NCBI GenBank assembly: GCA_023441725.1
Contig: JAEZNV010000054.1
Location: 1-7,741 of the forward strand
DNA from: Actinomycetes bacterium
GTDB lineage: Bacteria; Actinomycetota; Coriobacteriia; Coriobacteriales; Coriobacteriaceae
Length of the DNA stretch: 7,741 nt
Reading direction: 5' to 3'
Shown in pieces: positions 1 through 5,178 of the stretch. Every line of letters begins with the position of its first letter. The stretch's first letter is position 1. The notes below the pieces were generated by a model. The model had not been told where the DNA came from and did no database searches. It was given only the letters and a program-made list of their open reading frames with translations. Position numbers and translations under genes: made by a program.

Positions 1-11
1 GTGGGCATTTT

Positions 12-17
12 AGGAGG
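12..17 (+). promoter_or_regulatory. Ribosome binding site deciding the folP-folK start
   Basis: AGGAGG directly abuts an ATG at 18 but sits 6 nt before a second in-frame ATG at 24. The second spacing is normal and the first is not possible for initiation, so the start at 24 is preferred. In another frame the codons before this site read to a TAG at 11-13, which could be the end of an upstream gene, but too little is present to identify it. Confidence 0.75.
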
Positions 18-23
18 ATGTTC

Positions 24-1766
24 ATGGCGAACGACAGCAAGACATGGCGGTGCGGAAAGTACGAGCTCAGCTTTGACCGTCCGCGCATCATGGGCGTCCT
101 CAACGTGACGCCCGATTCGTTTAGCGATGGCGGGGAGCACTTCGACCCCGATGCCGCCATCGAGTACGGCCTGGCGATGCTCGACGCCGGCGCCGATATC
201 ATCGACGTGGGCGGCGAGTCCACGCGCCCCGGCTTTACCCCGGTCAACCCCGACGAGGAGGCTCGCCGCGTGCTGCCCGTGGTGCGCGCGCTGGCCAAGG
301 AGGGCGCCATCGTCTCGATCGACACGCGTCATGTGGCGGTTGCCAAGGCGGCCGTGCGCTGCGGCGCCTCGATCGTCAACGACGTGACCGGCTTCACCGA
401 TCCCAAGATGGTCGAGTTCGTTAAGACGAGCACCTGCGGCGTCATCGTGATGCATGCCGGCGAGGTCGCCGCGCCCGCACGCACGCACGCAACGGTGCAG
501 CTCGATACCTCGGCAGCGGCGTTTGTTGCCGAGAAGGCGCGCGAGGCGGCTGCCGAGGCCGCGCGTGAGGCCGAGAAGCCGGCTCGCCGCCGTCGCGGCA
601 AGTTGCTGGGCGAGCCTAAGCCGGAGGCCAAGCTTCCGGGCGGCGTGGTGCAGCCCTCGTTGCCGTTTGGCGAACCGGAGCCCACGTCCGAGCCTTCAAG
701 CGAGCAGGAGACGCCGGCCGCCGAGCAGGCTACTGCCGCCGAGACCGTCGCGCCCGCGCCCGAGGCCACGCCCGCAGCCACCGAGGCCGCATCGGAGTCC
801 AATGACCGCCTGGCCGCCATGATGCGCCGCAGCGCCCGCCGCGAGGAAGCCTACGTGCCCACCTCGCAGCTCCGCCGCTTCACCCTGCCCGATCCGGCGC
901 CCATCATGCGCCGCGTCATGGGCTTTCTGTCCGACCAGGCCCGCACGCTCATCCATGCCGGCGTGTCGCGCGATCGCATCTGCATCGATCCTGGTCCGGG
1001 CTTTGGTAAGTCGGCTAACGAGGACATCGTCATCCAGCGCGAGACTGCCAAGATGGCGTCACTGGGCTATCCGCTCATGTGCGCCGTGTCGCGCAAGCGC
1101 TTTGTGGGCGCCGTCTCGGGCGTGACCGAGGCCGCCGAGCGCGATGCCGCTACGTTTGGCGTGTGCCTGGGCGCCATCCAGGCCGGTGCCAACATCGTGC
1201 GCGTGCACGACGCCGCGGGTTTTGCGCAGTTCCTGAACGGCTACTGGGCGGTTGCCAAGCCACAGCCGCGCCGCGCATTTGTGGCCGTGGGCTCCAACCT
1301 GGGGCATCGCTGCGACAACATCCGCGCCGCACGCGAGATGATCGCCGAGATTCCACTCACCTGCGTGTCTAACTCCTCCAAGATTTACGAGAGCGAGCCT
1401 GCCTACGAGACGCGCCAGGACGCGTTTGCCAACGCCGTCATCGAGATCAAGACCGAGCTTGCGCCGCTGGTGCTGCTCGACGAGCTCATGAAGATCGAGG
1501 CCGAGCTGGGACGCGACCGCTCCAAAAAGGCCAAGGCCAACGGTCCGCGCACCATCGACCTGGACCTGCTGTGGATGGACGGCGAGACCCACGGCGGCAA
1601 AAAGCTGCGCCTGCCGCATCCGCTGATCGGCGAACGCGATTTTGTGCTGGTGCCGCTCGAGGACCTGATGCACGACCCGGCGCGGTTCTTCCGCTACAAC
1701 GGCGTCGAGGTCAAGGAGCCCGAGGACCGCGTGGGCCATATCGTGGGCGAATTGGGGCGTATGTAG
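24..1766 (+). CDS. folP-folK: Dihydropteroate synthase / HPPK bifunctional fusion
   Basis: Two consecutive enzymes of folate synthesis in one 580-residue chain, presumably cytoplasmic. HPPK pyrophosphorylates 6-hydroxymethyl-dihydropterin; DHPS joins that product to p-aminobenzoate. Numbering is from the ATG at 24. The DHPS part (about 9-409) shows GVLNVTPDSFSDGG (24-37), DVGGESTRPG (61-70), SIDT (98-101), NDVTG (119-123), VMH (142-144), DPGPGFGK (322-329), SRKRFVG (356-362) and RVHD (393-396), so the pterin and phosphate binding residues are in place. The HPPK part (about 417-549) shows GSNLG (423-427), GPRTIDLDLL (507-516) with the metal-binding Asp pair, and LPHP (530-533). A normal DHPS is about 270-290 residues; this one is longer because of an Ala/Glu/Pro-rich insert at about 159-288. 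The next gene starts at the base after the stop, so the two are probably translated together. Confidence 0.95.
   Translation: MANDSKTWRCGKYELSFDRPRIMGVLNVTPDSFSDGGEHFDPDAAIEYGLAMLDAGADIIDVGGESTRPGFTPVNPDEEARRVLPVVRALAKEGAIVSIDTRHVAVAKAAVRCGASIVNDVTGFTDPKMVEFVKTSTCGVIVMHAGEVAAPARTHATVQLDTSAAAFVAEKAREAAAEAAREAEKPARRRRGKLLGEPKPEAKLPGGVVQPSLPFGEPEPTSEPSSEQETPAAEQATAAETVAPAPEATPAATEAASESNDRLAAMMRRSARREEAYVPTSQLRRFTLPDPAPIMRRVMGFLSDQARTLIHAGVSRDRICIDPGPGFGKSANEDIVIQRETAKMASLGYPLMCAVSRKRFVGAVSGVTEAAERDAATFGVCLGAIQAGANIVRVHDAAGFAQFLNGYWAVAKPQPRRAFVAVGSNLGHRCDNIRAAREMIAEIPLTCVSNSSKIYESEPAYETRQDAFANAVIEIKTELAPLVLLDELMKIEAELGRDRSKKAKANGPRTIDLDLLWMDGETHGGKKLRLPHPLIGERDFVLVPLEDLMHDPARFFRYNGVEVKEPEDRVGHIVGELGRM
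498..887 (+). other. Low-complexity insert inside the DHPS barrel
   Basis: This part of the fusion encodes about residues 159-288 and has no counterpart in standard DHPS. It starts just after the pterin-binding Met-His loop and ends before the segment leading to DPGPGFGK. It begins as an Ala/Glu-rich helix-like stretch, has a basic run ARRRRGK near 187-193, and continues as a Pro/Glu/Ala/Thr-rich stretch that should be disordered. It ends in an Arg/Met-rich piece. The reading frame stays open with no start or stop signs, so it is part of the protein rather than a frameshift artefact. Its function is unknown; a flexible linker or docking arm is only a guess. The boundaries are approximate. Confidence 0.7.
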
Positions 1767-2468
1767 ATGATCGAGATGAATGCTGTTGCCGCTGGCACCG
1801 AGCTCGACGCGGCGCGCGACGCGGGCCGCGAGGGTGCGTCCGCGGGCTGGTGCGCTTGGAGCGCGGGCAACGCTTCGCTGGCGTTTTCGCTGGTCGTGCG
1901 TCCGGATGTGAACATGCATGCCTTCCACGGCCTGCCGTTTGTGGCTGCGATGGGCATGATGGATGCGCTTATGGGCACGGCATCGACGCCGGGCCTGGGC
2001 CTTGCCGGCAAGGTGGGCATTGAGTGGCCGAGCAACATCGTGTGCGGTGCGCCCGCGTTCGAGACGTCGCTCGCGCGTGTTGCCGTGAACGGCGGTGCCG
2101 GTGCTGCGGGCATGTTTGCCGCGGTGACGGTTGATATTGAGTGTGCGGCGCTGGGTGAGCTTGGCGTGAATATGGCCGACGAAGCGCTGGTTGAGGAGCT
2201 GGCCGCCGCCGTGTTGACCCGCGTGGGCGCCTGGGCGGTTGCCGCCAACACGCCGCAGGGCGCCGCGGGCCCGCTGGCTCCGGTGCTGGGCGAGTACTTT
2301 GACATGGTGCCACTGCTGGGCCGTCAGGTCGCGGCGGTGTCGCCCAACGGTCTGCCGCTCGCGGTGGGCGTGTTTGCGGGCCTGGACATCTGGGGCCGCG
2401 CGACCATCAAGACCGATGCCGGCGAGCAGGAGTTTCCGCCCGAGGCCGTACGAATTCGCGGGCTGTAG
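1767..2468 (+). CDS. Truncated, probably inactive biotin protein ligase-like protein
   Basis: A 233-residue protein that aligns by eye with the core of BirA-type biotin protein ligases. The match covers WSAGNASLAFSLVVRP (31-46), a helix LPFVAAMGMMDAL (56-68), GIEWPSNIV (84-92) at the place of the family KWPND motif, and a C-terminal SH3-like tail with GLDIWGRATIKTDAGE (205-220) and EAVRIRG (226-232). The N-terminal half of the usual catalytic domain, including the ST-N-D segment, and any DNA-binding HTH are missing. The GRGRRG loop is at best the degenerate GREGASAG (20-27). The catalytic Lys is Glu86 and the ND pair is SN. Ligase activity is therefore unlikely; a structural or regulatory role is inference. 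The start is the ATG directly after the folP-folK stop, with an alternative ATG 9 nt downstream. No strong Shine-Dalgarno is seen, which fits translational coupling. Confidence 0.65.
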   Translation: MIEMNAVAAGTELDAARDAGREGASAGWCAWSAGNASLAFSLVVRPDVNMHAFHGLPFVAAMGMMDALMGTASTPGLGLAGKVGIEWPSNIVCGAPAFETSLARVAVNGGAGAAGMFAAVTVDIECAALGELGVNMADEALVEELAAAVLTRVGAWAVAANTPQGAAGPLAPVLGEYFDMVPLLGRQVAAVSPNGLPLAVGVFAGLDIWGRATIKTDAGEQEFPPEAVRIRGL

Positions 2469-2507
2469 CGCGAGGCACCAGCGCTCAAAGACAACGATGA
2501 CAACAAG

Positions 2508-2537
2508 ACCCTCCTCGGCCTGCGCCGGGGAGGGTTT
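2508..2537 (+). terminator. Hairpin terminator of the folP-folK operon
   Basis: The arms ACCCTCCTCGGC (2508-2519) and GCCGGGGAGGGT (2524-2535) form a 12-bp GC-rich stem (one T-G pair) with loop CTGC. Only a short T run follows. It lies 40 nt after the stop of the BirA-like gene, the expected place for transcription to end. Confidence 0.65.
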
Positions 2538-2566
2538 CGCCTATCTGGGGAATGGGTTGCCAGCGC

Positions 2567-2609
2567 CCTATTCCTCAAAACTGAAAATTTTTCGTTTTTG
2601 AGGAATAGG
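2567..2609. repeat. Palindrome copy 1 of the ATPase cassette
   Basis: Inverted arms CCTATTCCTCAAAA (2567-2580) and TTTTGAGGAATAGG (2596-2609) match perfectly over 14 bp around a 15-nt A/T-rich centre that can pair partly. It differs from copy 3 at only two of 43 positions (2588 and 2595). It is the outermost copy on the left and lies 30 nt after the operon terminator. Confidence 0.9.
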
Positions 2610-2652
2610 ATTAAGGCAGCTCGGTCTTTCTCGAGGTATATTCGCTATAGAG

Positions 2653-2695
2653 CCTATTCCTCAAAACTGAAATTTTTTCAGTTTTGAGGAATAGC
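2653..2695. repeat. Palindrome copy 2, perfect 19-bp hairpin
   Basis: Arms at 2654-2672 (CTATTCCTCAAAACTGAAA) and 2676-2694 pair perfectly with a TTT loop. Aligned over 43 columns it matches copy 1 at 39. It is more symmetric than copies 1 and 3 because its right arm carries CAG opposite CTG. It ends 15 nt before the Shine-Dalgarno of the ATPase gene. The run of T lies in the loop and inner stem rather than after the stem, so it is not a typical intrinsic terminator. Confidence 0.9.
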
Positions 2696-2709
2696 GATAA
2701 AAGACCGCG

Positions 2710-2715
2710 AGGAGG
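2710..2715 (+). promoter_or_regulatory. Ribosome binding site of the ATPase gene
   Basis: AGGAGG lies 5 nt before the ATG at 2721 and fixes this start. I found no convincing -35/-10 pair in the 43-nt spacer between palindromes 1 and 2; TATAGA at 2646-2651 is a possible -10 with a poor -35. Confidence 0.7.
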
Positions 2716-2720
2716 CCCCG

Positions 2721-3959
2721 ATGAAACTCATCAATAGAACGTCATATATGGACACGTTGACGAGTCTTATTGGCGTGCCGGACATCAAGGTCATCACGGG
2801 CATCCGTCGTAGCGGTAAATCAAAATTGCTCGAGGCCCTCCGCGATTACGTGGAGGCAAATCTGTCCAATTCGAATGTCATCCATATCAACTACAACCTC
2901 GATGAGTTCGAGAACTTGCTCGAGTATCACGCGTTGCTCGCCTATGTAAAAGATCATCGAGTGCCCGGCAAGCAAAACTTCCTGCTTATCGATGAGGTTC
3001 AGATGTGCGACGGCTTTGAACGTGCGATCAACAGCCTTCACGCATCCGAGCAGTACGACATCTTCATCACCGGATCGAATGCCTTTTTGCTGTCGAGCGA
3101 TCTGTCGACGCTCTTTACGGGGCGTACGTTCGAGATCGAGGTTTTCCCATTCTCGTTTGAGGAGTATCGTCTCTATGGCGACGAGGGCGAGGTCGACCGC
3201 GACTTCGATGAGTACGCGAGAACCGGCGGTATGTCCGGCTCTTACCCTTATCCACTGCAGGAGCAGCGCTATCAATATCTCTCCAACGTCTTCAAGACGC
3301 TCATTGTGAGAGATATCGTGCAGCGGCATAACGTGAGAAACGAATCGGCGCTGCTGCGCATTGCCGATTACATGATGGACAACGTTTCCAACATTACGTC
3401 GGCACGCAACATTACTGATGCATTAAATGCGGATGGGCTAAAGATTACGAACAAGACGGTCGGCACGTACATGGGGTACCTGTGCGATGCGTTTGCCTTC
3501 TATAAAGTTCGTCGGTACGACATTCGCGGCAAAAAATACCTTAAGAGCGGCGAGAAGTACTATCTGGCGGACCATGCGTTTAAATATGCGCTTCTTGGTA
3601 CACGTGATATGGATTGGGGACGCGTATACGAGAACATGGTGGCAATCGAGCTGCTGCGTCGCGGATACGAGGTATACGTCGGCGTGCTCTATAAAAAGGA
3701 AATAGACTTTGTAGCAATCAAGCGGAGCGAGAAACTCTACATTCAGGTGAGCGACGACATCAGCTCGGATAAGACATTTGAACGCGAGATTTCGCCACTG
3801 CTGAGCATTGGCGATGCGTATCCCAAGATGATTCTCGCCCGCACGCATCACGAGGCCACGGATCGCGACGGAGTGCAGATCGTGGACCTGGCGAGGTGGT
3901 TGTGCGGCGAGGCGCAGCGGAAAGCCTATTCCTCAAAACTGAAAAATTTTCGATTTTGA
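2721..3959 (+). CDS. AAA family ATPase with DUF4143 C-terminal domain
   Basis: A 412-residue protein of the widespread AAA_14/DUF4143 type, whose cellular role is not established. The N-terminal ATPase part has Walker A GIRRSGKS (27-34), Walker B FLLIDEVQ (87-94) and a sensor-like FITGSNA (115-121), so ATP binding and hydrolysis are likely. The middle has the family signature around VRDIVQRH (196-203) and a helical region that may include a winged-helix fold. The C-terminal part, with ENMVAIELLRRG (304-315), KEIDFVA (326-332) and YIQVS (340-344), looks like a PD-(D/E)XK nuclease fold. The usual E-x-K is Q-V-S here, so cleavage activity is doubtful. There is no signal peptide or membrane segment. 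The last residues AYSSKLKNFRF (402-412) are encoded by palindrome 3, which also supplies the TGA stop. Its codons are richer in A/T than those of its neighbours, which suggests transfer. An antitoxin-like, defence or mobility role is only speculation. Confidence 0.88.
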   Translation: MKLINRTSYMDTLTSLIGVPDIKVITGIRRSGKSKLLEALRDYVEANLSNSNVIHINYNLDEFENLLEYHALLAYVKDHRVPGKQNFLLIDEVQMCDGFERAINSLHASEQYDIFITGSNAFLLSSDLSTLFTGRTFEIEVFPFSFEEYRLYGDEGEVDRDFDEYARTGGMSGSYPYPLQEQRYQYLSNVFKTLIVRDIVQRHNVRNESALLRIADYMMDNVSNITSARNITDALNADGLKITNKTVGTYMGYLCDAFAFYKVRRYDIRGKKYLKSGEKYYLADHAFKYALLGTRDMDWGRVYENMVAIELLRRGYEVYVGVLYKKEIDFVAIKRSEKLYIQVSDDISSDKTFEREISPLLSIGDAYPKMILARTHHEATDRDGVQIVDLARWLCGEAQRKAYSSKLKNFRF

Positions 3960-3967
3960 GGAATAGG
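3925..3967. repeat. Palindrome copy 3, overlapping the ATPase stop codon
   Basis: Arms CCTATTCCTCAAAA (3925-3938) and TTTTGAGGAATAGG (3954-3967) are identical to those of copy 1; only two centre positions differ. The ATPase reading frame runs through the left arm and ends at TGA 3957-3959 in the right arm. With 55 nt between it and the convergent coaX stop, it might also act as a weak two-way transcription barrier, though no T run follows it. Confidence 0.9.
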
Positions 3968-4022
3968 ACCAATGCATTGCTTAGTTCGCCGCTCGCGCCC
4001 GTGCTCGACTTAAGCCCCCGCC

Positions 4023-4796
4023 CTATCCCTCCTCTTGCATGCGGCGGTAGATTTCGCAGATGCCCTTGATGGTGAGCTGTCCGTCGACCGCGTCGAAGGC
4101 ATCGGTCGAATCGGCAACGATGCCGGCGAGACCGCCTGTGGCGATAACCGTGGCGTCCTCACGACCCAGCTCGCGCTTCATGCGCGCGACCAGGCCCTCG
4201 GCCATGGCGGCGGCGCCCACCACGGCGCCGACCTTGATGCATTCCTCGGTGTCGCGGCCGATGGCGTGCTCGGGTGCCTCGAGCGGCACGCTGGCGAGCT
4301 TGGCGGCACGGGCGGCAAGCGCGTCCATGGAGATGCGGATGCCCGGCGCGATCGCTCCGCCAATGTAATAACCGTCCTCATCGATGACGTCGATATTGGT
4401 CGCGGTGCCAAAGTCCACCACGATTGCCGGCGCGCCGTAGAAAGTCTCGGCCGCAACGGCGTTGGCGACGCGATCGGCACCTACGGCCTGGGGGCGCGCC
4501 GCGCGCAGCTTGGTCACCGCGGCTGTCTGCGGCCCGATGACGATGGCGTCCGCGGCAATGCGGTCGGCCACGGCGTGCCACTCGCGCGAGAGCTGCGGCA
4601 CCACGCCCGCAAAGGCGATTGCGTCGACCGCATCGAGCGAAAGGCCGTACATCTTAAAGAAACCCATCAGGCGCACGTGGATCTCGTCGGCGGTATAGGA
4701 GCGGTCGGTGGGCATACGCCACGACTGCACCAGCTCGTCTCCGTCAAACAGGCCCATGGCCGTCTGCGTGTTTCCCATATCGATAGCGAGCAGCAT
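4023..4796 (-). CDS. coaX: Type III pantothenate kinase
   Basis: Catalyses the first step of coenzyme A synthesis, ATP-dependent phosphorylation of pantothenate, in the cytoplasm. The family belongs to the ASKHA fold and, unlike CoaA, is not feedback-inhibited by CoA. From the preferred start (257 residues) it has the phosphate loop DMGNTQTAMG (6-15), GADRVANAVAA (106-116), VDFGTATNIDVI (127-138) and GGAIAPG (146-152), all in family order, and a normal length. A longer frame begins at an ATG at 4817, but GGGAG lies 5 nt before the ATG at 4796 and none precedes the upstream one, so 4796 is chosen. The gene stands alone on the - strand, convergent with the ATPase gene and divergent from the tRNA. 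CoaX genes often sit next to birA, here represented by the degenerate homologue across the ATPase cassette. Confidence 0.95.
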   Translation of the reverse strand: MLLAIDMGNTQTAMGLFDGDELVQSWRMPTDRSYTADEIHVRLMGFFKMYGLSLDAVDAIAFAGVVPQLSREWHAVADRIAADAIVIGPQTAAVTKLRAARPQAVGADRVANAVAAETFYGAPAIVVDFGTATNIDVIDEDGYYIGGAIAPGIRISMDALAARAAKLASVPLEAPEHAIGRDTEECIKVGAVVGAAAMAEGLVARMKRELGREDATVIATGGLAGIVADSTDAFDAVDGQLTIKGICEIYRRMQEEG

Positions 4797-4834
4797 GTCT
4801 ACTCCCAGTGTTGGCATAAAAGGACGCGCACCAT

Positions 4835-4857
4835 TGTATACGCGCCGCCGACGGCGC
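4835..4857 (-). promoter_or_regulatory. Possible coaX promoter with an inverted repeat
   Basis: On the - strand TATACA (4840-4835) lies 38 nt before the coaX start and resembles a -10 box. Immediately upstream is an inverted repeat, GCGCCG (4842-4847) and CGGCGC (4852-4857) around CCGA, which would fall in the promoter spacer. No good -35 is visible. An operator is possible, but GC-rich palindromes are easily found by chance in such DNA. Confidence 0.35.
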
Positions 4858-4933
4858 TCGGCTGCGATTCGTTTACGGTGATAGGGGCTGAGGGGTTTTA
4901 AATATGAAGGAATTATGCTCTACGAGATTTTCC

Positions 4934-4962
4934 TTGCCGCTTACCGAACTCCCGCGTAATAT
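4934..4962 (+). promoter_or_regulatory. Promoter of the initiator tRNA gene
   Basis: TTGCCG (4934-4939) and TAATAT (4957-4962) are separated by exactly 17 nt, a near-consensus housekeeping promoter. Transcription would start near 4969, about 25 nt before the mature tRNA. Confidence 0.75.
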
Positions 4963-4993
4963 TCTTTCTTGCGCACATGAAGCGCCCAGACAT

Positions 4994-5070
4994 TGCGGGG
5001 TGGAGCAGTCTGGTAGCTCGCCGGGCTCATAACCCGGAGGTCGTAGGTTCAAATCCTGCCCCCGCGACCA
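4994..5070 (+). tRNA. Initiator tRNA-fMet (anticodon CAT)
   Basis: A 77-nt tRNA with encoded CCA. The anticodon loop CTCATAA is closed by three G-C pairs (GGG/CCC), and the D stem GAGC/GCTC has the A11-U24 pair; both are marks of the bacterial initiator and exclude elongator Met or Ile tRNA. The T arm GTAGG-TTCAAAT-CCTGC is normal. The first base pair is T1-G72 in place of the usual C1-A72 mismatch, which still gives the weak end that initiators need to avoid elongation and be formylated. An integrase gene lies just beyond the 3' end, so this tRNA is probably the integration site and its 3' part may be supplied by the inserted element. Confidence 0.95.
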
Positions 5071-5080
5071 AGAACTTGCA

Positions 5081-5109
5081 GGCCAGTCGCTTATGCGGCT
5101 GGCCTTTTT
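5081..5109 (+). terminator. Intrinsic terminator after tRNA-fMet
   Basis: GGCCAGTCGC (5081-5090) and GCGGCTGGCC (5095-5104) form a 10-bp stem with one T-G pair and a TTAT loop, followed by TTTTT (5105-5109). It lies 10 nt after the tRNA. If recombination occurs within the tRNA, this terminator belongs to the inserted element and replaces the chromosomal one. Confidence 0.85.
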
Positions 5110-5113
5110 CTTG

Positions 5114-5155
5114 TTGTGGCAGGCCGTTTTAGGGCTTGTGGCAGAATTGTGGCAG
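5114..5155 (+). repeat. Three TTGTGGCAG direct repeats, likely integrase arm sites
   Basis: Identical 9-mers begin at 5114, 5136 and 5147, so they are offset by 22 and 11 bp and face the same side of the helix. They lie between the tRNA and the integrase gene, where tyrosine integrases with an N-terminal arm-binding domain bind attP arms. The function is inferred from position and spacing. Confidence 0.65.
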
Positions 5156-5178
5156 TAAACCATGGCAAACAATGAGAA

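Larger units (their letters stand above)
2567..3967 (+). mobile_element. Candidate palindrome-bracketed ATPase cassette
   Basis: A 1401-bp unit made of palindrome 1, a 43-nt spacer, palindrome 2, the AAA/DUF4143 gene and palindrome 3. The copies share one 43-nt sequence in the same orientation. The gene inside is visibly poorer in G+C than folP-folK and coaX on either side, and its last codons and stop lie in palindrome 3. It sits between a birA-like gene and coaX, which are neighbours in many bacteria. No transposase is present and I see no target duplication at the outer edges, so the mechanism of spread is unknown. Calling it mobile is inference from repeats, composition and context. Confidence 0.4.

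Noticed and set aside
1059..1928. A 289-codon frame on the - strand opposite folK
   Set aside because: Antisense shadow of the HPPK part and the start of the BirA-like gene; composition follows third-position GC of the real gene.
2239..2601. A frame ending in palindrome 1 with YSSKLKIFRF
   Set aside because: Most of it overlaps the BirA-like gene in another frame and it crosses the terminator, so it is not a gene; only the tail similarity is kept as a finding.
2567..2695. Palindromes 1 and 2 as a CRISPR array
   Set aside because: Only two close copies with one spacer, a distant third copy, and strong long palindromes; no cas genes.
2560..3975. Target-site duplication at the cassette edges
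   Set aside because: Bases outside the outer palindromes (GCGC on the left, ACCA on the right) do not match, so no duplication is claimed.
4035..4901. A 288-codon frame on the + strand opposite coaX
   Set aside because: Shadow frame of GC-rich coaX with no recognisable family, no ribosome site, and the coaX motifs are all intact on the other strand.
4915..4959. A 14-codon frame with AAGGA upstream, between coaX and the tRNA
   Set aside because: It overlaps the tRNA promoter and is too short to support; the ribosome-site match is likely chance.
4873..5172. A 99-codon frame on the - strand across the tRNA
   Set aside because: It is the antisense of tRNA-fMet; the stretch RGQDLNLRPPGYEPGELP is a familiar false translation of a tRNA complement.
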